This document shows, in pieces, positions 1 through 8,036 of a stretch of DNA of 16,067 nucleotides. Where the stretch lies: assembly GCA_030607815.1 (NCBI GenBank), contig JAUWJG010000013.1, positions 1 to 16,067 on the forward strand. The letters are read 5' to 3'. The stretch is from Candidatus Bathyarchaeota archaeon (GTDB taxonomy: Archaea; Thermoproteota; Bathyarchaeia; RBG-16-48-13; GCA-020355125). The notes beneath the pieces are model-generated. The model saw only the letters and a program-made list of their open reading frames with translations, had not been told where the DNA came from and did no database searches. The translations under genes were made by a program, and so were the position numbers. Numbering within the stretch: the stretch's first letter is position 1; each line of letters begins with the position of its first letter.

Positions 1-2427
1 CATGAGAGAATTGTTGAGGCGTGGGAGGAGAGGATTGATAGAAAAAAAGAGGAATGGATTAAAAAAGAGAGGGAAATAAATGAAAAAATAGATATTTTAG
101 AAGAGTGGAAGGAGAAACTCAATAAGCTACGTTTCAAACAGAGTGAGATCTATAATGCCCTTCTTGTGTTGGAGAAAGATAGGATTGGGATTGAAGAGAA
201 AATTGAAAAAATGAATGGAATCTTAAAAAATGTTCATAATCATGAAAAAATTATTCATAACGGTTTCGATGTTCAGGTGCTTTTAGCAGAGACGGATAAT
301 AAAGATATTTTTATAAAGAATCTTCGTGAAAAAAAACTCTTCGAAACTTCAATATTGGAAAATGTATATTCTAAAATAAGCAATCGTTCTGAATCGATAC
401 AAACATTGGAGAGAAATCTTATTGAACTTCAAACGAAGGCTCAACTGATCAAATATGAAGCTGATGCACAAGAAAGTGAAAAAGAAGTACTTGAAAAATT
501 GATCAAGGATCAAGAACTTAAAAATGTGTCTTTGCAACAGAAAAGAAAAAAACTTGATATGCTTTTAACCTTAATAGATCAAAATGAACCATTGCTTGAG
601 ATTTGGGATGAACTAGTAGAGAAAATCAAATGGGAAGAGGCTCGAAAAGAGAATTTAGAAAAAGAACTTGATAGATTAACAAAAATTATACCATCCACGA
701 TAGAGATTAAACCAACGGATGATCCTGTGAAATTAGCCGAAAATGTTTTACATCAACTACAATCTGAAGTTGAGACAAGAAATCTTATAGGAGAACAAAT
801 CAGGAAGATAAATACATCCTTACAGTCTTTGACTGAAGAAGAACAAAAAATTATTGTAAAAATTCGCGTTTTTGAGAATGAAATATCTTTAGTATCTAAA
901 CACATCAGAGAAGTGCACTTATGTTTAGACGGAAAAAGAGAAAATCCTCAAATAAAGTGTAACAAGTGTGGCAGCAAACTTACACCAAATCAATGGTTAA
1001 CTCATTTGAAAGAAATTGAATCACAAGTCGAAAGAACTGAAAAACGGGTTTCAACTATTCGAATTGAGCTTGAAGAAATTCAAAACAGATTATCGAATAT
1101 GAGAAAGAAACAAGAAAAACTAAAGGAAGAAGAACAAATATTAGAAAAAATTTTTCCTATTGTTACTCAAGCCAGACAATTACTAGATGATATAATAAAT
1201 TCGTGTAAAATCATCAAAAAATATTATGATAAAGAAAAAGAAATAATTGAGAATCTGGCTGATTTAGAAGAGACTAATGGATCACATATCGGACTTAAAC
1301 AGAGAGTGAAGAATATTCAGACAGAAGTACACACATTAAAAATTGAAATTCCTCGACTTGAAGCAGAAATGTCTAATTTTGGAGAATTATATATTAAACC
1401 TCAACATGGAAGAGTTCATAAAGCTAACAGAGCTGCAGATAAGTATCAAGAAATTATTCTAAAAATAATACAAACTTTTAAACTGTATGTTAGTAAAATT
1501 TGGATTCAGAATCAGTCTACTAATGAAATGAAGAGAGAAGTTGAAGTGAAAGTTTCTATTACTCAAGCTGAATTAGAAAAAATTGAAAAAGAAATCAGCT
1601 CGATTATGGAACGGTTTCAATATGAAAGAGAAAGAAAATTTTTACTAGAATTTCAGAATAAGAATCTAAAAAATGAGATTGATGTTTTAAAAAATGATCT
1701 TAATGAAGCTCAGAGAGAACTGATTCAACTTCAACCATTATTAGAAAAAATGGGAGCACGAATCGATACAGAACGTATTTTATCGGATATTTCAGTAGAC
1801 ATTAAAGTATCTAGTGCACAGTTGACATTATTCAAAGAAATACCTGAAGATGTGAAAACGATTTATATGAACTATCTAAATCTATGTAATGAGCTCAAGG
1901 AGAAAGTTATCATAGTATCAGAGAATAGAGGTAGCGCTCTCCTAGAAGTAGAGGAGAGAAAAAAAATCTGGAGAAGACTTCTCCAATCTCTTCTAGATGA
2001 AGTTAATCCAAGCTTCCAAGTATTTCTAAAAAAAATTGGTGGAACAGGCAGTGTAAAACTTGTAAACACCGAAGACATCGAAACAGCGGGATTAGAATTA
2101 ATTGTTGGATTTAAAGGTGGTCAACCGCATGTACTCGATTCGAGAACACAAAGTGGAGGTGAAAAGAGTTCAGCAACGATGGCTTTTCTACTTGCCGTAC
2201 AACGTCATATCAAATCTCCATTTAGGGCTGTCGATGAATTTGATGTACATATGGACCCAAGGAATAGAGAGGTGATTTCGCAGATACTTCTAAAAGAGAT
2301 GGAGGGAGAAAAGGAGAGTCAATACTTAGTAATAACTCCAGGACAGATTATGAATGTTAACGAAGAAGTTCAAGTGATTACTGTGCAGAACATAAAGGGG
2401 CTTTCAGAAGTAAAAGTAGTAACATAA
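1..2427 (+). CDS. SMC5/6-like coiled-coil ATPase with zinc-hook motif (5' end outside window)
   Basis: The frame is open from the first base, so 808 C-terminal residues are visible and the start lies upstream; the GTG at 166 is internal. Residues about 1-300 and 335-640 are long charged coiled coil. Between them sits KCNKCGSKLT (Cys 320 and 323, window numbering), which resembles the Rad50 zinc hook, and no SMC-type globular hinge domain is visible. The C-terminal head has the ABC signature QSGGEKSS (717-724) and Walker B with FRAVDEFDVHMDP (Asp745, Glu746), followed by SQYLVITP. These segments read like SMC5 (QSGGERS, FRVVDE, MDP) and SMC6 (DEFDV), more than like Rad50 or canonical SMC. The Walker A lobe is off-window. 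By family, it should be an ATP-driven DNA-binding dimer acting in chromosome maintenance or repair; that role is inferred. With the hook near mid-protein, the full length is probably above 1,100 residues. Confidence 0.9.
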   Translation, partial: HERIVEAWEERIDRKKEEWIKKEREINEKIDILEEWKEKLNKLRFKQSEIYNALLVLEKDRIGIEEKIEKMNGILKNVHNHEKIIHNGFDVQVLLAETDNKDIFIKNLREKKLFETSILENVYSKISNRSESIQTLERNLIELQTKAQLIKYEADAQESEKEVLEKLIKDQELKNVSLQQKRKKLDMLLTLIDQNEPLLEIWDELVEKIKWEEARKENLEKELDRLTKIIPSTIEIKPTDDPVKLAENVLHQLQSEVETRNLIGEQIRKINTSLQSLTEEEQKIIVKIRVFENEISLVSKHIREVHLCLDGKRENPQIKCNKCGSKLTPNQWLTHLKEIESQVERTEKRVSTIRIELEEIQNRLSNMRKKQEKLKEEEQILEKIFPIVTQARQLLDDIINSCKIIKKYYDKEKEIIENLADLEETNGSHIGLKQRVKNIQTEVHTLKIEIPRLEAEMSNFGELYIKPQHGRVHKANRAADKYQEIILKIIQTFKLYVSKIWIQNQSTNEMKREVEVKVSITQAELEKIEKEISSIMERFQYERERKFLLEFQNKNLKNEIDVLKNDLNEAQRELIQLQPLLEKMGARIDTERILSDISVDIKVSSAQLTLFKEIPEDVKTIYMNYLNLCNELKEKVIIVSENRGSALLEVEERKKIWRRLLQSLLDEVNPSFQVFLKKIGGTGSVKLVNTEDIETAGLELIVGFKGGQPHVLDSRTQSGGEKSSATMAFLLAVQRHIKSPFRAVDEFDVHMDPRNREVISQILLKEMEGEKESQYLVITPGQIMNVNEEVQVITVQNIKGLSEVKVVT

Positions 2428-3038
2428 AACACTCGGGTTAAATAATTGTACGAAGAGAGAAAACGTAACAAATATGTTATTCAGAGCTGTCAGTATTACT
2501 ATTAGGTATTTGTATTCAAAAACATATTTCGATAAAAATTGTCATATTTAACTCCTTCAATAAAATAATGGATTTTAGAACATTATGAGTAAGGTTATTG
2601 AAAGTTTTATTTTCAATTTATAACTAATAATATGGAAACTCCATCTTTAGAAGCTAATAAATTAAAAGATTGATTAAGCGGAAAGAATATTGTGAATTGA
2701 AAAATTTCTTTGGTAAAAATATGGGAAAGGTAACGCCATAAGGTGAAATTATAGTTATGTATAGTAAAGATATAGAAAATCTCATTTGGGGTTCCTCTAA
2801 CGATATTGAAAGATACGAACAATTTTTTAGGAGCTATATCTAGTGAAATCCATTAAATGTAAATAATGTCAAATTAAATTCAATCGTGATAAATATAATA
2901 GAAAGAATAATAAGACTCGATAATTAATGAAATCTACTACCAAATATGGTCAAGTTGAGATTGGAATAAAATTAAGAAGAAAAGAAATGTTTAATAATTA
3001 ATGATTACGCACACAGTAAAAGTGGTATATTTCAAATG
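2428..3038. other. AT-rich intergenic region, possible eroded coding sequence
   Basis: No intact gene, tRNA or other structured RNA was recognised here. On the + strand, frame 2661-2843 has only one internal stop (TAA at about 2739) in 60 codons and reads protein-like (for example DIENLIWGSSNDIERYEQFF). Another stretch, 2843-3001, has two stops and contains a Cys-x-stop-Cys pattern followed by a basic run, which vaguely recalls a transposase zinc ribbon. In DNA this AT-rich, such open stretches can arise by chance. A decayed gene or transposase remnant is possible but unproven. The promoter of rpoN must lie in or near the 3' part; no clear TATA box was singled out. Confidence 0.3.
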
Positions 3039-3239
3039 ATGATCCCTGTTAGATGTTTTACATGTGGAAAGGTAGTAGGCGATAAATGGGAAGAGTATGA
3101 TCGAAGAGTGAAGAGTGGAGAGAAGGTGAGTAATGTTTTGGATGATTTAGGTTTAATCAGGTATTGTTGTCGTAGAATGCTTATCTCTAATGTTGAAATT
3201 ATTGATGAAATTCTTAAGTTCTATAAAAGAGAGAAGTAA
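3039..3239 (+). CDS. rpoN: DNA-directed RNA polymerase subunit N (Rpb10 homologue)
   Basis: A 66-residue protein that matches archaeal RpoN/eukaryotic Rpb10 along its whole length. It is a small zinc-binding core subunit that helps join the large polymerase subunits during assembly. The hallmark is MIPVRCFTCGKVVGDKW at the N-terminus and RYCCRRM near residue 41, giving the four zinc ligands Cys6, Cys9, Cys43 and Cys44. Two adjacent ATG codons (3036 and 3039) are possible starts. The second is chosen because family members begin M-[IL]-I/V-PVRC with a single Met, but the first cannot be excluded. In many archaea rpoN is followed by rpoK and eno before rps2. Here a spacer of about 130 bases leads directly to rps2 and holds neither. 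Confidence 0.96.
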   Translation: MIPVRCFTCGKVVGDKWEEYDRRVKSGEKVSNVLDDLGLIRYCCRRMLISNVEIIDEILKFYKREK

Positions 3240-3321
3240 AATTTCTAAGTTAATAATGATAAGAACAAGTCTATAATTGTTAAAGTTAATAATGAATAGA
3301 TACTTGTATGGGATAAATGCA

Positions 3322-3333
3322 CAAGGAATATAG
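3322..3333 (+). promoter_or_regulatory. Candidate promoter element (CAAGGAA plus TATA) for rps2
   Basis: CAAGGAATATAG lies 50 bases before the rps2 start. A purine-rich BRE-like stretch runs into an ATATA-like box. A start site about 25 bases downstream would fall just before the SD at 3361, which fits. The same CAAGGAA-AT-rich element recurs before ubiA (twice) and, less well, before hisS. An overlapping alternative TATA (TATAAATT, 3337-3344) would place the transcript start at or after the SD and is less suitable. Inferred from position only. Confidence 0.3.
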
Positions 3334-3360
3334 ATGTATAAATTGAATTAATGATTTTAC

Positions 3361-3365
3361 GAGGT
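3361..3365 (+). promoter_or_regulatory. Ribosome binding site deciding the rps2 start
   Basis: GAGGT lies 6 bases before the ATG at 3372. This favours 3372 over the upstream in-frame ATG at 3351, whose extra residues would include this SD. Confidence 0.65.
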
Positions 3366-3371
3366 AAAATA

Positions 3372-4055
3372 ATGTCTAAAGAAGAGAGCGAGAATAAAGA
3401 AAACATTGAGGAGCCCCATGATGAGATAAATTATCTGCTCCCACTTGATACTTATCTTTCTGCAGGGATACACATAGGGACAAGAATTAAAACACATGAT
3501 ATGATACCATTCATTTACAGAGTGAGACCGGATGGACTTTTTGTTTTAGATATTCAAAAAATAGATGAAAGAATAAGAATGGCTGCAAAATTTATCGCGA
3601 AATTTGAATCTTCCAAAGTAGTTGTCGTGTCATCACGTTTATATGGAAAAACACCTGTACAGAAATTTTGTGATGTAACGCATTCAATTCCAATTATTAG
3701 AAGGTTCTTACCGGGTCTTTTCTCTAATCCGATTCATTCATATCATTTAGATGCCGGAATAGTAATTGTAACGGATCCTAAAGCTGATCATCAAGCAGTA
3801 AAAGAAGCAGCATTAGTAGGTATACCAGTCATAGCACTTTGTGATACAGAGGATGAGTTTACAAATATTGATTTAGTTGTCCCCATAAATAATAAAGGTC
3901 GAAGATCACTAGCAACGGTATACTGGTTGTTAGCAAGGCAAGTTTTAAGAGAAAGAGGGGAAATTCCAACGGATGGAAAATTATCGGTTCCGATAGAAGA
4001 TTTTGAGATAAAACTTGCTGAAGTAATATTTGATGAAAATTCTGAAGGCGAATGA
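3372..4055 (+). CDS. rps2: 30S ribosomal protein S2 (uS2)
   Basis: A 227-residue small-subunit ribosomal protein of the archaeal/eukaryal (RPSA) type. Recognisable segments are LSAGIHIGTRIKT, a key uS2 N-terminal block; FIYRVRPDGLFVLDI, in the position where bacteria carry the R-NG-HIIDL-like block; FLPGLFSNP; and VTDPKADHQAVKEAALVGIPVIALCDT, the conserved C-terminal core, cited here by its ends only: VTDPKADHQ and GIPVIALCDT. A Glu/Lys-rich N-terminal extension of about 20 residues precedes the core and the C-terminus is acidic. The start at 3372 is supported by the GAGGT motif; an ATG at 3351 would add seven residues. The MEMO-family gene follows after 10 bases, so the two are very likely co-transcribed, an arrangement known in many archaea. 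Confidence 0.95.
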   Translation: MSKEESENKENIEEPHDEINYLLPLDTYLSAGIHIGTRIKTHDMIPFIYRVRPDGLFVLDIQKIDERIRMAAKFIAKFESSKVVVVSSRLYGKTPVQKFCDVTHSIPIIRRFLPGLFSNPIHSYHLDAGIVIVTDPKADHQAVKEAALVGIPVIALCDTEDEFTNIDLVVPINNKGRRSLATVYWLLARQVLRERGEIPTDGKLSVPIEDFEIKLAEVIFDENSEGE

Positions 4056-4065
4056 GAGAGGACAA

Positions 4066-4911
4066 ATGCGTGTTAGATATCCACGTCATGCAGGAACCTT
4101 TTACGCCGACTCTGATAAAGCCTTAAGAAGACAGATTGATGAATGTTTTCTGCATCGATTCGGCCCTGGAAAATTTCCTAAACTAAAAAAAAATAATAGA
4201 AGAAAACTAGTATCAATAATTTCTCCACATGCAGGATACACATTTTCAGGTCCAGTAGCAGCTAATGGTTATTATTATGCAGCTGAAGATGGGAAACCAA
4301 ATACAATAATTATTCTTGGACCGAATCATACAGGTTATGGGAGCGATATCTCCATTGTTATAAATCAAATATGGCGATTGCCTTTCGGAGATATCGCGGT
4401 GGATTCAAAATTAGCTAAAGAAATCCAAAATTCATCAAGTTATGTAGATACAGATAATCAAGCGCATAGATATGAACATTCAATAGAGGTTCAACTTCCA
4501 TTTCTCCAATATATTTATGGTACTTTTAAATTTGTACCGATCTGCATGAGAATGCAAGATTTAGAAATATGTCGAAACCTTGGAGAAGCCATTGCAAAGG
4601 TTACTTATGATAAAAATGTTCTAATAATTGCATCTACAGATTTAACACATTATGAACCACAAGAAATAGCTACGAAAAAAGATCAATTAATCATAGATAC
4701 GATACTTAACCTAGATGAGGAATCACTTCAAACAGTAGTTGAAGTAAATAATATTTCTATGTGTGGATATGGACCGGTTACTGTTGCACTGATTGCTGCA
4801 AAGAAGTTAGGTGCAACCAAAGCTAAACTTTTAAGTTATAAAACAAGCGGTGATATTATAAATAATGGAAGAAGTGTAGTCGGTTACGCCGCGTTATCCA
4901 TAATGAGGTAA
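4066..4911 (+). CDS. MEMO-family metal-binding protein (MEMO1/AmmeMemoRadiSam B-type)
   Basis: A 281-residue single-domain protein of the MEMO family, related in fold to non-haem iron ring-opening dioxygenases. The three metal ligands known from human MEMO1 have counterparts: His55 in SPHAGYTFSG, His88 in GPNHTG and Cys233 in SMCGYGPVT. Other family blocks are RYPRHAGTFYADS at the N-terminus, EHSIEVQLPFLQ (138-149) and ASTDLTHYEP (189-198). The ATG at 4066 is chosen because the family begins right before this RxPxxAGxFY block; a purine-rich stretch (GAGAGGA) precedes it, though its spacing is short. An in-frame TTG at 4030 would overlap rps2 and adds a non-conserved tail. The physiological role in archaea is not settled; its persistent position between rps2 and mvk is conserved, but that linkage has no agreed functional meaning. 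Confidence 0.93.
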   Translation: MRVRYPRHAGTFYADSDKALRRQIDECFLHRFGPGKFPKLKKNNRRKLVSIISPHAGYTFSGPVAANGYYYAAEDGKPNTIIILGPNHTGYGSDISIVINQIWRLPFGDIAVDSKLAKEIQNSSSYVDTDNQAHRYEHSIEVQLPFLQYIYGTFKFVPICMRMQDLEICRNLGEAIAKVTYDKNVLIIASTDLTHYEPQEIATKKDQLIIDTILNLDEESLQTVVEVNNISMCGYGPVTVALIAAKKLGATKAKLLSYKTSGDIINNGRSVVGYAALSIMR

Positions 4912-5003
4912 TGTCAACTATTTGCTAATGCATTAATAAAAGAGAAATGTTGATATTTTTCAGAATTAATAAATAATTAAATTTATGAAAAATAGCAATT
5001 CAA

Positions 5004-5010
5004 TTTTTTT
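5004..5010 (+). terminator. Oligo-T tract, candidate terminator after the MEMO gene
   Basis: A run of seven T on the coding strand, 93 bases after the MEMO stop codon and before the mvk promoter candidate. Archaeal RNA polymerase commonly stops at such tracts. No GC-rich stem precedes it. Confidence 0.35.
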
Positions 5011-5032
5011 AGTATTTCCAAATTTTAATATC

Positions 5033-5049
5033 TAACATTAAGAATGTTA
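5033..5049. repeat. Perfect 7-bp inverted repeat before the mvk operon
   Basis: TAACATT, loop AAG, AATGTTA: a perfect dyad just 23 bases upstream of the TTTAAATA box for mvk. It is followed by TTTT, so it could be a weak terminator hairpin for the upstream unit. Its spacing would also fit an operator that binds a dimeric regulator upstream of the TATA box. Confidence 0.4.
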
Positions 5050-5071
5050 TTTTATGAGATAAACAGATTAT

Positions 5072-5079
5072 TTTAAATA
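5072..5079 (+). promoter_or_regulatory. TATA box candidate for the isoprenoid operon
   Basis: TTTAAATA matches the archaeal TATA consensus (TTTAWATA). It lies about 85 bases before the mvk start, so transcription would begin near 5100 with a leader of about 60 bases. No other gene start lies between it and mvk. Confidence 0.45.
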
Positions 5080-5149
5080 TTTTTTTGCGTACATAAAGAG
5101 TTAAAACAATATTTTTTACTCAGATTAGATAACAATTTTTTAAAAAAAA

Positions 5150-5155
5150 GGGAGG
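5150..5155 (+). promoter_or_regulatory. Strong ribosome binding site supporting the TTG start of mvk
   Basis: GGGAGG ends 8 bases before the TTG at 5164. It is the clearest SD in the window and confirms a non-ATG start immediately before the conserved ASAPGKV block. Confidence 0.75.
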
Positions 5156-5163
5156 CAGATAAC

Positions 5164-6141
5164 TTGAAGGCATCAGCATCCGCACCCGGTAAAGTGATTT
5201 TAACTGGTGAACACTTCGTCGTATATGGTGAACCAGCACTAGTTATGGCAATTAACAGAAATGTACATGTTAGGGTTCAAGAAAAGCAAGACGATTCAAT
5301 TCGAGTCACTTCAACTCTTGGATATAGTGGAGTCTTTAAAGGGGAAAAATTTATACATGAAAAGGGAGGAGACGAAACTCGAAAAATTCTGATGCCTATT
5401 AAAGTTTCGGCACAAGCAGCACTTAATTATTTGGAAGAAAATCTAGGTTTAAATATAGAAGTAGATTCAAATATTCCAGTCGCTGCTGGTTTAGGTTCTT
5501 CAGGTGCCTTAGCAGTGGCTACTATCGCAGCCATTGGAAAATTATTTGGCGTTGATTTCACAGAAAAAGAGATCATTAAATTATCACTTGAGGGTGAAAA
5601 AATCGTTCATATGAACCCTTCTGGTATAGATCAAACAATTTCGACAAAAGGAGGAATCATATGCTACAAGAAAGATGAAGGTGCTTCAAGACTAGATATC
5701 GAAGTACCAATACCGATTGTGATATGTAACACATTCATCAAAAGGAATACAGGTCAAATTGTGGAGAGTGTTCGTATTAAAAGAGATAGATTTCCACAGT
5801 TAATTAACCCGTTAATTCATGTAGCAGGTGATCTTACAGGCCAAGTTATCAAAGCATTAAAACAGGGAGATTTGAAAATGGTTGGTGAATTAATGGATTT
5901 AAATCATAGCCTCCTAACAGCTATTGGTGTTTCCAATAAGGTCTTGGATAGGTTTATCCATATATCAAAACAAAGTGGTGCTTTAGGAGCTAAAATAACA
6001 GGTGCTGGAGGAGGAGGTTGCATCTTAGCCCTTTCAACCCTTGATAAAAGAGAAGATATAGCAAAAGCTATTCATGAAGCCGGAGGATTTCCAATAATTG
6101 CTGAAAAAGTAGATAGAGGAGTATATACATGGATAGAATAA
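5164..6141 (+). CDS. mvk: Mevalonate kinase
   Basis: A 325-residue cytoplasmic GHMP kinase that phosphorylates mevalonate to mevalonate 5-phosphate using ATP. The N-terminal block SAPGKVILTGEHFVVYG contains Lys10. The glycine-rich phosphate loop is PVAAGLGSSGA (105-115). The NPSGIDQTIS block holds the likely catalytic Asp156, and the third GHMP motif is GAKITGAGGGGC (275-286). GID-T in motif and the N-terminal GEH-VVYGEPA segment point to mevalonate kinase over phosphomevalonate or homoserine kinases. The start is TTG, backed by a GGGAGG motif 8 bases away. It is the first gene of a four-gene pathway-ordered cluster and overlaps the next gene, ipk, by 13 bases, so translation is probably coupled. 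Confidence 0.96.
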   Translation: MKASASAPGKVILTGEHFVVYGEPALVMAINRNVHVRVQEKQDDSIRVTSTLGYSGVFKGEKFIHEKGGDETRKILMPIKVSAQAALNYLEENLGLNIEVDSNIPVAAGLGSSGALAVATIAAIGKLFGVDFTEKEIIKLSLEGEKIVHMNPSGIDQTISTKGGIICYKKDEGASRLDIEVPIPIVICNTFIKRNTGQIVESVRIKRDRFPQLINPLIHVAGDLTGQVIKALKQGDLKMVGELMDLNHSLLTAIGVSNKVLDRFIHISKQSGALGAKITGAGGGGCILALSTLDKREDIAKAIHEAGGFPIIAEKVDRGVYTWIE

Positions 6142-6932
6142 TAACACCTATAATAGTAAAACTTGGTGGAAGTGTAATTACAATAAAAGAGAAACCATTC
6201 ACGCCTAATCTTTCAGTTATTAATAGACTTGCAAGAGAAATAAAACGGGCAGATAGAAAATCGCTGATAATTATTCATGGTGGTGGAAGCTATGGTCATC
6301 CTTTAGCAAGGGAATATAATATAATAGAAGGATTAAAAGATCAAAGGCAGTTAATTGGATTTTCAAAGACTAGGCAAGCGATGATGGTTTTGAATAAAAT
6401 GATTGTTGATAGCCTTATTCAACAAAACATTCCAACTATTTCAGTACAACCTTCTGCATTTATTCTTACAGATCAAGGAAGAATTTCTGAGATGAATATA
6501 TCATTTATTGAGAGGATGTTAAGGATAAACCTTATTCCTTTATTATATGGAGATGCTGTTTTAGATGAAAAAATAGGTTTTTCAATTCTTTCAGGAGATC
6601 AAATAGCTTCAAACATCGCAATAAAATTCAAAGTTAATCAAATCATTATTTGTGTAGATGTTGACGGTTTATTCAACGAAGATCCCAAAAAGAATCCTAA
6701 GGCAAATATCATTGAAGAAATAGAGTTAGATGCATTAAAAAATTTGATGAATAACTTAAGTAGAGCCAGAACAACCGATGTTACTGGGGGTATGTTTGGT
6801 AAGATCGTTGAATTAATACCTGCAGTGGAATCGGGTATTAAGGTTAAAATAATAAATGCAAAAAAAGTAAACCGTTTATACAAAGCATTGAAGAATGAAA
6901 AGGTAAAAGGTACAGAAATTAAACAGAGGTAG
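6129..6932 (+). CDS. ipk: Isopentenyl phosphate kinase
   Basis: A 267-residue member of the amino acid kinase superfamily that converts isopentenyl phosphate to isopentenyl diphosphate. This is the last step of the archaeal mevalonate route. The nucleotide-binding N-terminus is IVKLGGSVIT with Lys11. HGGGSYGHP (50-58) carries His57, matching the His that distinguishes IPK from related kinases. Other blocks are LSGDQ (154-158), DVDGLF (177-182) and DVTGGMFGK (217-225), all typical of the family. It overlaps mvk by 13 bases and uses ATG. Its presence implies that mevalonate phosphate is turned into isopentenyl phosphate elsewhere in the genome, by decarboxylase or anhydromevalonate-type enzymes that are not in this window. 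Confidence 0.95.
   Translation: MDRIITPIIVKLGGSVITIKEKPFTPNLSVINRLAREIKRADRKSLIIIHGGGSYGHPLAREYNIIEGLKDQRQLIGFSKTRQAMMVLNKMIVDSLIQQNIPTISVQPSAFILTDQGRISEMNISFIERMLRINLIPLLYGDAVLDEKIGFSILSGDQIASNIAIKFKVNQIIICVDVDGLFNEDPKKNPKANIIEEIELDALKNLMNNLSRARTTDVTGGMFGKIVELIPAVESGIKVKIINAKKVNRLYKALKNEKVKGTEIKQR
6926..6930 (+). promoter_or_regulatory. Ribosome binding site for fni, inside the end of ipk
   Basis: GAGGT overlaps the last codons of ipk and ends 8 bases before the TTG at 6939, supporting that TTG as the fni start. Confidence 0.65.
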
Positions 6933-6938
6933 ATACAA

Positions 6939-8036
6939 TTGGCAGTTACAAAAAATAGAAAGGAAGATCATATTGATATATGTATAGATAAAGACATCCA
7001 AGCCCAAAATAAAAGTACGGGACTTGAAGACATTTACTTGATTCACAGAGCTTTACCTGAGATCTCTTTAAATGAAATAAATACATCGACAACAATATTT
7101 GATCATAAGTTGAAGGCCCCTATAGTTATAGAAGCGATGACTGGGGGTACAAGAAAGGCTTTAGTTATTAATTCTGCTTTAGCAGAAGCTGCAGAAAAAC
7201 TTGGTTTGGCTATGGGTGTTGGGAGTCAAAGAGTTGCTCTAGAAAACCCACAATTAGAAGAATCATTTAAAGTAGTAAGGAAGAAGGCTCCTAACGCGTT
7301 TTTAATAGGAAATTTAGGTGCTTCACAAATTCTAAAAAAGAATAGTTTTAACGAAATTCAAAAAGCTATAGATATGATTGATGCAGATGCTTTTGCTATT
7401 CATCTCAATCCACTTCAAGAAGCAATTCAACCTGAAGGAAGTGCATCATTTAGTGGTGTATTGAAAAAAATTAGGGAAATAGCCACAGAACTATCAGTTC
7501 CATTATTAATTAAGGAAACTGGAGCTGGAATATCTTTTGAAGATGCAGTTCTGCTTGAGGAAGCTGGTGTTAAAGGAATAGATGTCAGTGGTGCAGGTGG
7601 AACAAGTTGGGCTGCTGTTGAATCTTTCAGAGCAAAGAAGACTTTTGATGAATTACATGAAAGATTGGGAAAGGTTTTTTGGGATTGGGGCATTCCAACA
7701 GCATTAAGTATCATTGAAGTAAAACAGACTACTCAATTAACGCTTATAGCATCAGGGGGTATAAGAACAGGTATAGAGGCAACGAAAACTCTTGCTCTTG
7801 GCGCAAATGCTGTAGGAATAGCATCGCCACTTTTAAAATCCGCGTTAGAGGGGGGAGTTGAAAATGTTCTTAAAACATTAATAGAAGAAATTAAAATGAC
7901 TATGTTCCTCGTTGGAGCAAATACTATAGAGAAGCTAAATGAAACCCCGTTAGTGATTACGAATCATGTAGCTGAATGGTTACGTCTTAGAGGGATTAAA
8001 CCAGAAAAGTATGCACGGAGAAGTGTTATGTATTGA
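6939..8036 (+). CDS. fni: Isopentenyl-diphosphate delta-isomerase, type 2 (FMN-dependent)
   Basis: A 365-residue flavoenzyme that interconverts isopentenyl diphosphate and dimethylallyl diphosphate, supplying the primer for chain growth. It needs FMN, reduced flavin and a divalent metal. The RKEDHIDIC block (7-15) and EAMTGGT (65-71) are type 2 signatures. GVGSQRVALENP (93-104), HLNPLQEAIQPEG (155-167, with the expected Gln160 and Glu161 pair) and ASGGIRTG (271-278, FMN phosphate site of the TIM barrel) follow. It begins at TTG six bases after the ipk stop, with GAGGT upstream, and its stop overlaps the TTG start of the next gene (TTGA). Confidence 0.95.
   Translation: MAVTKNRKEDHIDICIDKDIQAQNKSTGLEDIYLIHRALPEISLNEINTSTTIFDHKLKAPIVIEAMTGGTRKALVINSALAEAAEKLGLAMGVGSQRVALENPQLEESFKVVRKKAPNAFLIGNLGASQILKKNSFNEIQKAIDMIDADAFAIHLNPLQEAIQPEGSASFSGVLKKIREIATELSVPLLIKETGAGISFEDAVLLEEAGVKGIDVSGAGGTSWAAVESFRAKKTFDELHERLGKVFWDWGIPTALSIIEVKQTTQLTLIASGGIRTGIEATKTLALGANAVGIASPLLKSALEGGVENVLKTLIEEIKMTMFLVGANTIEKLNETPLVITNHVAEWLRLRGIKPEKYARRSVMY

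Noticed and set aside
2613..2822. Open 69-codon frame on the - strand
   Set aside because: Aromatic-rich, low-complexity translation with no recognisable motif, in very AT-rich intergenic DNA; most likely a chance frame.
3351..3371. Earlier ATG for rps2
   Set aside because: The GAGGT motif lies between this ATG and the one at 3372, so the downstream start is better placed.
4032..4045. C/D box-like TGATGA followed by CTGA
   Set aside because: The boxes are only a few bases apart and sit in the coding end of rps2; no guide RNA could be formed.
4030..4065. Earlier TTG start for the MEMO gene
   Set aside because: It would overlap rps2 by 26 bases and adds residues outside the conserved family start.
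7427..7714. 95-codon - strand frame inside fni
   Set aside because: A shadow of the strongly supported fni gene, with no independent start signal or motif.
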